A stretch of DNA of 64,000 nucleotides from Paracoccaceae bacterium (lineage in GTDB: Bacteria; Pseudomonadota; Alphaproteobacteria; Rhodobacterales; Rhodobacteraceae). Of the stretch, positions 37,785-45,116 are shown in pieces (the first letter of the stretch is position 1; every line of letters begins with the position of its first letter). The stretch lies in the NCBI GenBank assembly GCA_024742405.1, contig JANSYP010000001.1, positions 1,674,001 to 1,738,000 of the forward strand, given 5' to 3'. Below the pieces are notes generated by a model that did not search any database, had not been told where the DNA came from, and saw only the letters and a list, made by a program, of their open reading frames with translations. The translations under genes were made by a program, and so were the position numbers.

Positions 37785-38780
37785 ATGACCGACCCGCTTG
37801 ACGAACTCTCCCGCGAAACCCGCATCGGCGGCACAGGCAAGGCGATCGCGCGCGACGTGCCGGTGATCGACATGACCGATTTCGAGGCGCGCAAACCCCG
37901 GATCGCTGAGGAGCTCTGGGACGCGGCCGCGCGGATCGGGCTGTTTCAGCTGTCGGGGCATCTTCTGAGCCAACCCGAGATCGACCGCGCCTTCGAGATG
38001 ACGGCTGAGTTTTTCGCGCTTTCCCAGGAGGTTAAATCTGAGTTGCCGTTGCGCCCCGGCACCAATGCCGGTTGGGAATTCAAGAGCCAGGTGCGCCCCT
38101 CCACCGGGACGCCGGACCAGAAGGAAAGCTACCAGATCACCCGCCCGCGCATGGACCGGCTCTGGCCGGCGGAGGACGCGATTCCGGGATTCAGGGAGAC
38201 GATGCTGGAGTTCGAACGGGCCAACTGGGCAATCGCGATGCAGGTGCTGTCCTGCTTTGCCCTGAAGCTCGGCTTTGCCGAAGACACGTTCACCCGCGCC
38301 CATGATCCCGGCAGTCCCGAATACCAGTCGACCCTGCGGCTGATCCACTACCTGCCGATGACCGACGCCAAGCCCGAAGATTTCAGCGGCTGGCGCGCTG
38401 GCGCCCATACCGATTTCGACTGTCTGACGCTGCTGCACCAGCGCGGCGGCCAGGGCGGGCTGGAGGTCGTGCCCGGCAAGGAGGCCGAGGACGGGACCTG
38501 GACGGCCGTGCCACCGGTGGACGGCGTGATCACCTGCAATATCGGCGACATGCTCATGCGCTGGTCCGACGACCGCCTGCTGTCGAACCCGCACCGGGTG
38601 CGGATGCCGCGGCCGGACGAGTATCTGGGACCGCGCTATTCGATTCCCTTTTTCGCCCAGGCCAACCGCAACATCGTCCTGCAAGGCCCTGAAAAGAAAT
38701 ACCCTCCGATCAGCGCAGCGGACTATATCAAGATGCGGCTGCAGGCGAATTTCTCTGCGCTCGGCGCGAAACAGGGCTAG
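37785..38780 (+). CDS. 2-oxoglutarate/Fe(II)-dependent oxygenase, isopenicillin N synthase family
   Basis: A 331-residue non-heme iron oxygenase. The N-terminal DIOX_N-like part (VPVIDMTDFEARKPRIAEEL) is followed by the catalytic jelly roll with the iron ligands His and Asp in GAHTDFDCLTLL, the second His in LSNPHRVRMP and the 2-oxoglutarate Arg in RYSIPFF. Substrate unknown; members include plant-like hydroxylases and bacterial amino-acid-derived oxygenases. I placed the start at the ATG at 37785, which has GGAGACGG just upstream, rather than the ATG at 37773 that lies in the same sequence. It is divergent from the AraC regulator. Confidence 0.85.
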   Translation: MTDPLDELSRETRIGGTGKAIARDVPVIDMTDFEARKPRIAEELWDAAARIGLFQLSGHLLSQPEIDRAFEMTAEFFALSQEVKSELPLRPGTNAGWEFKSQVRPSTGTPDQKESYQITRPRMDRLWPAEDAIPGFRETMLEFERANWAIAMQVLSCFALKLGFAEDTFTRAHDPGSPEYQSTLRLIHYLPMTDAKPEDFSGWRAGAHTDFDCLTLLHQRGGQGGLEVVPGKEAEDGTWTAVPPVDGVITCNIGDMLMRWSDDRLLSNPHRVRMPRPDEYLGPRYSIPFFAQANRNIVLQGPEKKYPPISAADYIKMRLQANFSALGAKQG

Positions 38781-38818
38781 GACTGGCGCAGGGATCTGGG
38801 GACGCATAGGTTCGCGCC

Positions 38819-39151
38819 ATGGCCCCGATTACAACCATCCGAAATCTTGGCCCCGCGATGGCGGCGCAGTTCGCCCGCGCCGATATCCATGATGCCGACA
38901 CGGTGCGAGAGCTCGGCGCCGACGCGGCCTATGCGCGGCTTCTGGCGGCTGGGCACAGGGCGCATTTCATGGCCTTCACGGCTCTGGTGTTGGGATTGCA
39001 GGGGCGCGGGTTCAGGGATCTTGATCCGAGCGAAAAACCACCGCTGCGCGCACGCTTCGACGCGATCAAGGACGCCGCCGGACCCAGCGACCCGGCGACG
39101 GACGTGGATGCCGCTCTGGCGGAGATCGGGGTGCTGCCGCGCAAAGCCTGA
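38819..39151 (+). CDS. TfoX C-terminal domain-like small protein
   Basis: A 110-residue cytoplasmic protein whose first 85 residues match the helix-hairpin-helix domain found at the C-terminus of TfoX/Sxy: IRNLGPAMAAQFARADIHDA, then LGADAAYARLLAAG and FMAFTALVLGLQGR. Stand-alone copies of this domain occur in many Rhodobacteraceae with unknown function; the N-terminal TfoX domain is missing, so a competence role cannot be claimed. It is convergent with the repeat-protein gene. Confidence 0.75.
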   Translation: MAPITTIRNLGPAMAAQFARADIHDADTVRELGADAAYARLLAAGHRAHFMAFTALVLGLQGRGFRDLDPSEKPPLRARFDAIKDAAGPSDPATDVDAALAEIGVLPRKA

Positions 39152-39166
39152 CGCACACGTTAAGGT

Positions 39167-39200
39167 TTGTACGAAACGTCCAAACGGGCATTTCGTACAA
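39167..39200. repeat. Perfect 10-bp inverted repeat between convergent genes
   Basis: TTGTACGAAA (39167-39176) and TTTCGTACAA (39191-39200) are exact reverse complements separated by 14 bases. The element is in the 99-base gap between the TfoX-like gene and the end of the puc operon, and is more AT-rich than its surroundings. It could be a bidirectional transcription terminator without T-run, or a binding site for a dimeric regulator; the sequence does not decide. Confidence 0.6.
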
Positions 39201-39250
39201 TCATGTTCGCGCTTTGATCGCCGCGCCGCCCGAGGCGCGCGTCCCGTGCC

Positions 39251-40300
39251 TCAGGAGGCCTTCTGCCGACGGATGATCGTCGGGATGCCGAAGAACCCGG
39301 AGACGGTGAAATTCGGCCCCATCTCCTTGATGTCGTCGGCCAGCAGCGGGATCGGGAAGTTCGCCATATGTCCGTTGCGCGGGATGATCGAGCCGGTGAA
39401 TGGCTTGCGCTTGCTCAGGAGCGGGATCGGGAAATTCGCCATCCGTGCGTGGCGCGAGAAGATCGAGCCGGTGAACGGCTTGCGCTTGCTCAGGTGCTTG
39501 ATCGGCCAGTTCGCCATGTAAGGCTCGCCCGGCATCAGCGAGTTGGTGCCCCGTTCGCCATTGATGAGCAGCGGGAAGGGCCAGTTCGCCATCCGACCGT
39601 GGCGCGCGATCATCGACCGGTCGTAGGGCTTGCGCTTGCTCAGGAGCGGGATCGGCCAGTCCGCCATGCGCGCGTGGCGCGGGAAGATCGATTTTGTGTA
39701 GGGCTTGCGCTGGCTGAGCAGAGGGATCGGCCAGTTCGCCATCCGCGCATGGCGCGGGAACATCGACTCCGTATAGGGCTTGCGCTTGCTGAGCAGCGGG
39801 ATCGGCCAGTTCGCCATGTGCCCGTTGCGGGGGATCAGGGATTCCGTGAACGGCTTGCGGCGGCTGATCAGCGGAATCGGCCAGTCCGCCATGTGGTAGG
39901 TGGTACTCGTGGGATCCTTGAGCCGGGTCAGCATCAGCGGGCTGCCCGGAAGGACGCTGAGCGTCGAGTATGGCGGGTCCTTGACGTAGACTTCTTCCGA
40001 GAGGCCTCCGAGGTCGGCCGCACCCATCTGCGCCATCACATCGCGTGTGATCTGAGCAACGCTCAGCGGTTTGTAACCGGCCCGGACCATCAGGACCGCG
40101 CCGCCTCCTGCAATGCGGTCCTGGTAAGCCTGGGCCGTCTTTTCCGCGACATCGCCATCGGTCAAAGCCTCAGCCAGACCCTCTGCCTCATCGTAGAGCC
40201 GCACGATGTTCTGAGGAAACCGCCGCCGGTAGACCAGTTCGTTCTTGACCTGACGGGCTTGCGCCGCGTTGTCGAAATACCGTGTGATGACCGTTGTCAT
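39251..40300 (-). CDS. Tandem-repeat protein of unknown function at the end of the pucBAC operon
   Basis: A 349-residue protein. Residues 1-110 form a compact domain (TVITRYFDNAAQARQVKNEL; GGGAVLMVRAGYKPLSVA) that faintly recalls YflT-like stress-protein folds. From residue 137, seven full 25-residue repeats follow without gaps, starting at 137, 162, 187, 212, 237, 262 and 287, and a partial eighth starts at 312. The core is MA[ND]WPIPLLSKRKP followed by [FY]T-x-S-x-x-PR. Repeat 5 is the most divergent. There is no signal peptide or clear membrane helix; repeats are basic and aromatic, Pro-rich. The ATG overlaps the pucC stop by 4 bases, so it is coupled to LH2 genes. I do not recognise the family. 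Confidence 0.88.
   Translation of the reverse strand: MTTVITRYFDNAAQARQVKNELVYRRRFPQNIVRLYDEAEGLAEALTDGDVAEKTAQAYQDRIAGGGAVLMVRAGYKPLSVAQITRDVMAQMGAADLGGLSEEVYVKDPPYSTLSVLPGSPLMLTRLKDPTSTTYHMADWPIPLISRRKPFTESLIPRNGHMANWPIPLLSKRKPYTESMFPRHARMANWPIPLLSQRKPYTKSIFPRHARMADWPIPLLSKRKPYDRSMIARHGRMANWPFPLLINGERGTNSLMPGEPYMANWPIKHLSKRKPFTGSIFSRHARMANFPIPLLSKRKPFTGSIIPRNGHMANFPIPLLADDIKEMGPNFTVSGFFGIPTIIRRQKAS
39254..39892 (-). repeat. Array of 75-bp in-frame coding repeats
   Basis: DNA counterpart of the protein repeats: units start (minus strand) at 39892, 39817, 39742, 39667, 39592, 39517 and 39442, each exactly 75 bases, followed by a last shorter unit from 39367. Each begins with ATG GC and contains the recurrent GGCCGATCCCGCTGCTCAGC-type stretch. 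Units are diverged at synonymous and non-synonymous sites, which shows they are old or under selection for the protein rather than a fresh duplication. Confidence 0.9.
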
Positions 40301-41739
40301 GTTCCCTCCACCGGTTGGGGTTCAGCCTCGACACCCTGCGTCCGGGGCGTCGATCTCTCTGATTTGGGCCGCAATTGCAGTGCCATGATGACGGCCAGAA
40401 CGAGGAAGACGATCTCAATCATGAAGACCATATTGTAGGGCGTATGGGCGGGAAGTCCGCCTCCCGCATCCAGGCCGACCAGAATATCGCGCACGATGCC
40501 CGCAAGGGCGATGCCGATGCCGGCGCAGGTGGCTTGCACGGCCCCCCAGGCGCCCAGGGCGAGGCCGGTCTGCTCGCGGGCGGCACCCCGGATCGTGGCG
40601 GTCAGCGTCGCGTGGCCGAAGAGGCCCGCGCCAAGTCCCGTGGCGAAAGTGCCTGCGAGAAAGAGCGCAACGCCGCCCCCCATGGAGGACAGGATGATCG
40701 CGGCGAAGCCGGGGATGCCGATAAGCGCCCCGATCCGGCCGAGCGCCACGGGCTCTCCGCCAGATCCCAGAAGCCTCGAAGCGATGCCGAATCCGATCAG
40801 CGTGCCGGTGGCCAGCAGGGCCGTAAGCTTGGTGGTGGCGGCCACGGAGAGCCCGAGCGCCTGACCTCCGTAGGGTTCGAGCAGCACATCCGCCATGCCG
40901 AAGCCGAAAGTGCCGAGCCCGATGACGACCAGCAGCCGCAGCGCCCCGGGCCGGGCGATCAGCCGGCGCCAGGCGGCGAAGAAGTCGGCGCGCGGCGCGA
41001 GCTGCATCTCACGGGCGCGGTTGCGGTCGCGGGCCTCCTGCTTCCAGAGCGCCGCCAGGTTCAGCGCCACGGTCACGACCGCGCAGCCCTGGATGACCTG
41101 GACGAGCCGCCCGGGCGTGTAGGGCTCCAGCAGCCAGCCGAAGATCAGCGCGCTGACGACCATGCCGAGGAGCAGCATGACATACATCAGGCCGACGACC
41201 TTGGGCTGATCCTCCTCGCGCACCAGGTCGGTGGCGAGCGCGAGCCCGACGGTTTGGACCATGTGCAGACCGGCCCCGACCAGCAGAAAGGCCAGCGCCG
41301 CGGAGGACAGTCCGATCCAGCGCGGCGCGTCGATCGCCTCGCCATAGCCCGAGAGGACCAACAGGGCGAAAGGCATGATGGCAAAGCCGCCGAACTGGTA
41401 CATCGTGCCCTTCCAGATATAGGGCACGCGCCGCCAGCCGAGGGCAGAGACATGGGTGTCGGAACGAAAGCCGATCAGGGTGCGGAAGGGCGCGAACAGA
41501 AGCGGCAGCGCCAGCATTCCGGCCACGAGCGACGCGGGCACCGCGAGTTCCACGATCATGACGCGGTTGAGGGTGCCGACCAGAAGCACCAGCGCCATGC
41601 CGACCGTCACCTGAAAGAGCGACAGCCGCAGCAACCGCGACAGCGGAACTTCCGGCGTGGCGACATCTGCGAAGGGCAGATAGCGCGGGGCGATGCCGGC
41701 AAGTTTCCGAAGGGCGAAATTGCGGTAGTCAAACATCAT
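40297..41739 (-). CDS. pucC: PucC-family protein, LH2 assembly factor
   Basis: A 480-residue inner-membrane protein with about twelve hydrophobic segments, of the BCD/PucC branch of the major facilitator superfamily. Recognisable parts are LLRLSLFQVTVGMALVLLVG, the RTLIGFRSDTHVSALGWRRV loop, and YIWKGTMYQFGGFAIMPFAL. PucC and LhaA proteins are needed for assembly of light-harvesting complexes, probably by handling bacteriochlorophyll or the apoproteins. It follows pucA by 101 bases containing a strong hairpin and overlaps the repeat-protein gene by 4 bases. Confidence 0.93.
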   Translation of the reverse strand: MMFDYRNFALRKLAGIAPRYLPFADVATPEVPLSRLLRLSLFQVTVGMALVLLVGTLNRVMIVELAVPASLVAGMLALPLLFAPFRTLIGFRSDTHVSALGWRRVPYIWKGTMYQFGGFAIMPFALLVLSGYGEAIDAPRWIGLSSAALAFLLVGAGLHMVQTVGLALATDLVREEDQPKVVGLMYVMLLLGMVVSALIFGWLLEPYTPGRLVQVIQGCAVVTVALNLAALWKQEARDRNRAREMQLAPRADFFAAWRRLIARPGALRLLVVIGLGTFGFGMADVLLEPYGGQALGLSVAATTKLTALLATGTLIGFGIASRLLGSGGEPVALGRIGALIGIPGFAAIILSSMGGGVALFLAGTFATGLGAGLFGHATLTATIRGAAREQTGLALGAWGAVQATCAGIGIALAGIVRDILVGLDAGGGLPAHTPYNMVFMIEIVFLVLAVIMALQLRPKSERSTPRTQGVEAEPQPVEGT

Positions 41740-41809
41740 GGCCAGGGCCTAAGCGCACGGTCCGACTGCCCCAGCGGCGGGACAGCCGGGTCGGTCCGAA
41801 GGAATGGTC

Positions 41810-41831
41810 CCATCGGCCCCGGGGCCGGTGG
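41810..41831 (-). promoter_or_regulatory. Intercistronic hairpin between pucA and pucC
   Basis: On the minus strand CCACCGGCCCC is followed directly by GGGGCCGATGG, a near-perfect inverted repeat of 11-base arms with one mismatch, beginning about 10 bases after the pucA stop. No T-run follows. In Rhodobacter puc operons a hairpin at this place stabilises the abundant pucBA message relative to pucC; the same role is likely here. Confidence 0.65.
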
Positions 41832-41840
41832 GGAGTGTGT

Positions 41841-42188
41841 TCAATCGAGGCTCGTCGATGGTGGTGGCGCCGCCGAGGCCAGGATCTGATTGGGCTGCAA
41901 GACCGCCCGTGTCACGGTGCCGTCGGAGAACGTCACGGTGATTTCCCGCGTGCCGTCTGCGAGCGGCAGCTCGTAGGACGCCCGGGCCGTGTTCGCATCC
42001 ACGTCCGTCTGTGCGGCCGCCATCTGATCCCCATGGCCAAGCGGCTGCCCCGAAAGGAAATCCGCCACCCAGGAGGTGTTGCTCAAGACGGCGACATGCA
42101 CCGCAAAGGAGCCGACTGCGACTGCCCCGAGAAAAATCGGAACACCGACCGCAGGGGGAACCACAAGCCACATTTTCGCGTTGTTCAT
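41841..42188 (-). CDS. pucA: Light-harvesting complex 2 alpha polypeptide with long C-terminal tail
   Basis: Binds bacteriochlorophyll and carotenoid in the LH2 ring. Residues 1-47 align without gaps with Rhodobacter LH2 alpha: MNNAKMWLVV, a membrane helix of about 14-36, the B850 ligand His31 and Trp40. Residues 44-45 are Phe-Leu, where B800-850 complexes have Tyr-Tyr or Tyr-Trp. The protein continues to 115 residues, about 60 more than classical LH2 alpha, with a beta-like tail (EITVTFSDGTVTRAVLQPNQ). The tail would be periplasmic. R. sphaeroides Puc2A is a known precedent for a long tail. GGAGGAA lies upstream of the ATG. Confidence 0.93.
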   Translation of the reverse strand: MNNAKMWLVVPPAVGVPIFLGAVAVGSFAVHVAVLSNTSWVADFLSGQPLGHGDQMAAAQTDVDANTARASYELPLADGTREITVTFSDGTVTRAVLQPNQILASAAPPPSTSLD

Positions 42189-42200
42189 GGTGTTCCTCCG

Positions 42201-42356
42201 TTAGCCGAGCCAAGGCGTGGAAACGGCGACGAGGATGTGCGCAAGCAGGGCGATGGCCCCGAATACGCGCGTCCCGTCGATGAGATAGCTATGTACCTCC
42301 TCCGCTTCGTGCAGGTTGAGGCCCGTGGGCCATACTTTGTCTGGATCGTCGGTCAT
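42201..42356 (-). CDS. pucB: Light-harvesting complex 2 beta polypeptide
   Basis: Pairs with PucA in the LH2 ring. The 51-residue protein has the same length as R. sphaeroides LH2 beta and the same landmarks: N-terminal MTDDPDKVWPTGL, EAEEVHSYLIDGTRVFG with the conserved His22 region, and the B850 ligand His40 in ALLAHIL, ending STPWLG. One membrane helix spans about 25-47. The ATG at 42356 follows GAGG; the longer open frame upstream is promoter sequence. It is the first gene of the operon, 12 bases before pucA, under two PpsR-type sites. Confidence 0.96.
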   Translation of the reverse strand: MTDDPDKVWPTGLNLHEAEEVHSYLIDGTRVFGAIALLAHILVAVSTPWLG

Positions 42357-42473
42357 ATCCAACCTCTTCCATAGTGAGTTGATGGAGCGTGCATGCCGAC
42401 TTCCCCCGGTAACTGCCCAGCATTCCACCCCTCGGCTGCGACTGGCTTGAGGACGCATCCGATGGGGAAAGTA

Positions 42474-42491
42474 TGTCTACTTTTTCTTACA
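42474..42491 (-). promoter_or_regulatory. PpsR/CrtJ-type operator 1 (TGT-N12-ACA) upstream of pucB
   Basis: A perfect TGT-N12-ACA palindrome with an AT-rich centre, 118 bases upstream of the pucB start. PpsR (CrtJ) binds this motif and represses photosynthesis genes in the presence of oxygen and blue light. Its partner copy lies 25 bases away, the pairing usual for cooperative PpsR binding. Read on the minus strand, a TTTACA resembling a -35 element overlaps the neighbouring site. Confidence 0.85.
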
Positions 42492-42498
42492 TTGCAAT

Positions 42499-42516
42499 TG
42501 TAAACTCAAACTTACA
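42499..42516 (-). promoter_or_regulatory. PpsR/CrtJ-type operator 2 (TGT-N12-ACA) upstream of pucB
   Basis: Second perfect TGT-N12-ACA copy (TGTAAACTCAAACTTACA on the plus strand). The two centres are 25 bases apart, close to two helical turns plus a half. The rest of the interval from 42357 to 42664 holds the untranslated leader of pucB, promoter sequence and, further on, the ndk terminator; I see no other gene in it. Confidence 0.85.
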
Positions 42517-42613
42517 CTTAGCCCGATGAAACGAAACGGAAATTTTCGGTGCTCCCCCGGGAGAGGGTTTGCAAAGTGCAAATCGGAACAGATTGACGCA
42601 TCTGATATACAAC

Positions 42614-42637
42614 AAAAAAGCCGCCCCGAAGGGCGGC
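42614..42637 (-). terminator. Intrinsic terminator of ndk
   Basis: Read on the minus strand: GCCGCCC, a TTCG tetraloop, GGGCGGC, then TTTTTTG. A perfect 7-bp GC stem with a stable UUCG loop and a six-base U-run, located 28 bases after the ndk stop codon. It separates ndk from the puc promoter region. Confidence 0.92.
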
Positions 42638-42664
42638 CTCAATCCGTCAAAACCGGCGTCGGTG

Positions 42665-43087
42665 TCAGCCGACGATTTCGAGTCCGGAGAAGAAGTAGGC
42701 GATCTCCTCGGCCGCGGTTTCGGGCGCGTCCGAGCCGTGGACGGAGTTCTCGCCGACGCTCTCGGCGAACTCCGCGCGGATTGTGCCGGCCGCGGCCTCG
42801 GCGGGGTTGGTCGCCCCCATCACTTCGCGGTTCTTGGCGATGGCGCCTTCGCCCCTGAGAACCTGAACCACAACCGGCGCGGAGGCCATGAAGTCGCACA
42901 GCTCGTCATAGAACGGGCGCTCGGCATGGACGGCATAGAAGGTGCCCGCCTGCTCCTTGGTCAGGTGAATGCGCTTTTGCGCGACGATGCGCAGGCCGGC
43001 CTCTTCGAACTTGGCGTTGATCTTGCCAGTCAGATTGCGCTTGGTCGCGTCCGGCTTGATGATGGAAAGCGTGTGCTCGACGGCCAT
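42665..43087 (-). CDS. ndk: Nucleoside diphosphate kinase
   Basis: Balances nucleoside triphosphate pools by phosphate transfer through a histidine. The 140-residue protein is standard: [19 protein letters not shown] at the start and the active-site His117 in ENSVHGSD. The gene is single, ending in a strong intrinsic terminator, and divergent from the ABC-F gene with 142 bases between them. Confidence 0.97.
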   Translation of the reverse strand: MAVEHTLSIIKPDATKRNLTGKINAKFEEAGLRIVAQKRIHLTKEQAGTFYAVHAERPFYDELCDFMASAPVVVQVLRGEGAIAKNREVMGATNPAEAAAGTIRAEFAESVGENSVHGSDAPETAAEEIAYFFSGLEIVG

Positions 43088-43229
43088 AGGTCATGTCCCT
43101 TGTTACTCGGGGGCGCGGTCCGCCCCTGCCATAAATGTTGCGCGGCCCGTAGCATGGCGCGGCGGCCAATGGAAAGCCGCGATTGCTGAGGCGATTGACC
43201 GCCCCGCGCGCATGCGGCACGAGGGCGAC

Positions 43230-45116
43230 ATGTTGAAACTTGATGACATCTCCTATTCGGTCGAGGGTCGGCCGCTGATCGAACACGCGAGCGCGGTGAT
43301 CCCCACCGGGCACAAGGTCGGGCTCGTGGGGCGCAACGGATCGGGCAAGACGACGCTCTTTCGTCTGATCCGGGGCGAGCTGACGCTGGAGACCGGGCGC
43401 ATCACCCTGCCCGCCCGCGCCCGCATCGGCGGCGTGGCGCAGGAGGTGCCGGGCTCCGAGGTTTCGCTGATCGACACGGTACTGGCGGCCGACACCGAGC
43501 GTGCGGGCCTGCTGGCGGAGGCCGAGACAGCGACGGACCCCGCGCGCATCTCCGAGGTGCAGACGCGGCTGGCCGACATCGACGCCTGGTCGGCCGAAGC
43601 CCGGGCGGCCACGATCCTGCGCGGGCTCGGCTTCACCTCCGCCGAACAGGCGATGCCCTGCAGCGCCTTTTCGGGCGGCTGGCGGATGCGCGTGGCGCTC
43701 GCCGCCGTGCTGTTTTCGGCGCCCGATCTGCTGCTTCTCGACGAGCCGACCAACTATCTGGACCTCGAAGGTGCGCTCTGGCTGGAGACCTACCTCGCGC
43801 GCTATCCGCACACGGTTCTGGTCATCAGCCATGACCGGGGTCTGCTGAACCGTGCGGTGGGCGCGATCCTGCATCTGGAGCACCGCAAGCTGACACTCTG
43901 GCAGGGGCCCTATGACCAGTTCGCGCGCCAGCGGGCGGAGCAGCGCGCCGTACTGGAGGCGCAGGCCAAGAAACAGGCGCTGCGCCGGGCGCATCTGCAA
44001 AGCTTCGTCGACCGGTTCAAGGCCAAGGCGACCAAGGCCAAGCAGGCCCAGAGCCGGGTCAAGATGCTGGAGAAGATGGAAACGATCACCCTGCCCGAGG
44101 ATGCGGCGCGCAAGGCGTTCACCTTTCCCGAGCCCGAGGAAATGCCGCCCCCCATCATACAGATGGAGAACACGGCGGTGGGCTATGACGGCCACGCGGT
44201 GCTCAAGCGGCTGTCGCTCCGGATCGATCAGGATGACCGGATCGCGCTCCTGGGCCGCAATGGCGAGGGCAAGTCGACGCTCTCGAAGCTGCTCGCGAAC
44301 CGCCTGCCCGCGATGGAGGGGCAGCTGCGGCGCTCGGGCAAGCTGCGCATCGGCTATTTCGCGCAGCATCAGCTCGACGAACTGGAGCCCGACGAAACGC
44401 CGCTGCAGCATCTGCGCCGCGCCCGGCCGGACGAGACGCCCGCGAAGCTGCGCGCGCGGCTGGCGGGATTCGGGCTGATGGCCGATCAGGCGGAGACCGA
44501 GGTCGCACGGCTGTCGGGCGGACAGAAGGCGCGGCTGTCGCTGCTGCTGGCGACGCTCGACGCGCCGCACATGCTGATCCTCGACGAGCCGACCAACCAC
44601 CTGGACATGGAGAGTCGCGAGGGGCTCGTCGAGGCGCTGACCGCCTATTCCGGCGCGGTGATCCTGGTCAGCCACGACATGCACCTGCTGAGCCTCGTGG
44701 CCGACCGGCTCTGGCTGGTCAAGGACGGCTCGGTGACGCCTTTCGAGGAGGATCTGGAGGCCTACCGCCGTCTGCTGCTGTCGCCGGCCTCCAAGGCCGA
44801 GGACAAGGCCGGCACCGGGGCTGGGACTGGGGCCGGGAATGGGGCGAAACCCGCCCCCAAGCCGCGCCGGGCGTCGCGCGACGAGCTTCAGGCCGCGCGC
44901 TCGGAGCTGCGCAAATGCGAGGGCCGGCTGGAAAAGCTCAACGAGATGCGCGACCGGCTGGCCAAGAAGCTCGCCGACCCGGCACTCTACGAGCCCGCCC
45001 GCGTCGGTGAGGCCGAAACCTGGCAGAAGAAGTATGCCGAGGTGATGAACGGGCTCGACCGGGCCGAAACGCTCTGGGTCGCCGCGCAGGAACGGCTGGA
45101 CGCCTTGGAGGCCTGA
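43230..45116 (+). CDS. ABC-F family ATPase (translation-associated, Uup/YheS-like)
   Basis: A 628-residue soluble protein with two ABC domains and no membrane domain. Domain 1 has Walker A GRNGSGKTT, signature FSGGWRMR and Walker B LLLLDEPTNYLD; domain 2 has GRNGEGKST, LSGGQKAR and MLILDEPTNHLD. A charged linker (about 240-310, RAHLQSFVDRFKAKATKAKQ) joins them, and a C-terminal coiled coil follows a Gly/Thr-rich spacer with short GTGA repeats (about 530-545). ABC-F proteins act on the ribosome. The ATG at 43230 follows GAGGG; an ATG at 43212 is an alternative. It shares one base with the next gene. Confidence 0.92.
   Translation: MLKLDDISYSVEGRPLIEHASAVIPTGHKVGLVGRNGSGKTTLFRLIRGELTLETGRITLPARARIGGVAQEVPGSEVSLIDTVLAADTERAGLLAEAETATDPARISEVQTRLADIDAWSAEARAATILRGLGFTSAEQAMPCSAFSGGWRMRVALAAVLFSAPDLLLLDEPTNYLDLEGALWLETYLARYPHTVLVISHDRGLLNRAVGAILHLEHRKLTLWQGPYDQFARQRAEQRAVLEAQAKKQALRRAHLQSFVDRFKAKATKAKQAQSRVKMLEKMETITLPEDAARKAFTFPEPEEMPPPIIQMENTAVGYDGHAVLKRLSLRIDQDDRIALLGRNGEGKSTLSKLLANRLPAMEGQLRRSGKLRIGYFAQHQLDELEPDETPLQHLRRARPDETPAKLRARLAGFGLMADQAETEVARLSGGQKARLSLLLATLDAPHMLILDEPTNHLDMESREGLVEALTAYSGAVILVSHDMHLLSLVADRLWLVKDGSVTPFEEDLEAYRRLLLSPASKAEDKAGTGAGTGAGNGAKPAPKPRRASRDELQAARSELRKCEGRLEKLNEMRDRLAKKLADPALYEPARVGEAETWQKKYAEVMNGLDRAETLWVAAQERLDALEA

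Noticed and set aside
39254-39892. Regular 75-bp repeats, considered as a CRISPR array or minisatellite
   Set aside because: Units follow one another with no unique spacers, are diverged, and keep one reading frame in a normal gene with upstream overlap to pucC; they are coding repeats.
42906-44684. 592-residue open frame on the minus strand
   Set aside because: Antisense shadow of the ABC-F gene that also runs into ndk in another frame; no motif or plausible start site.
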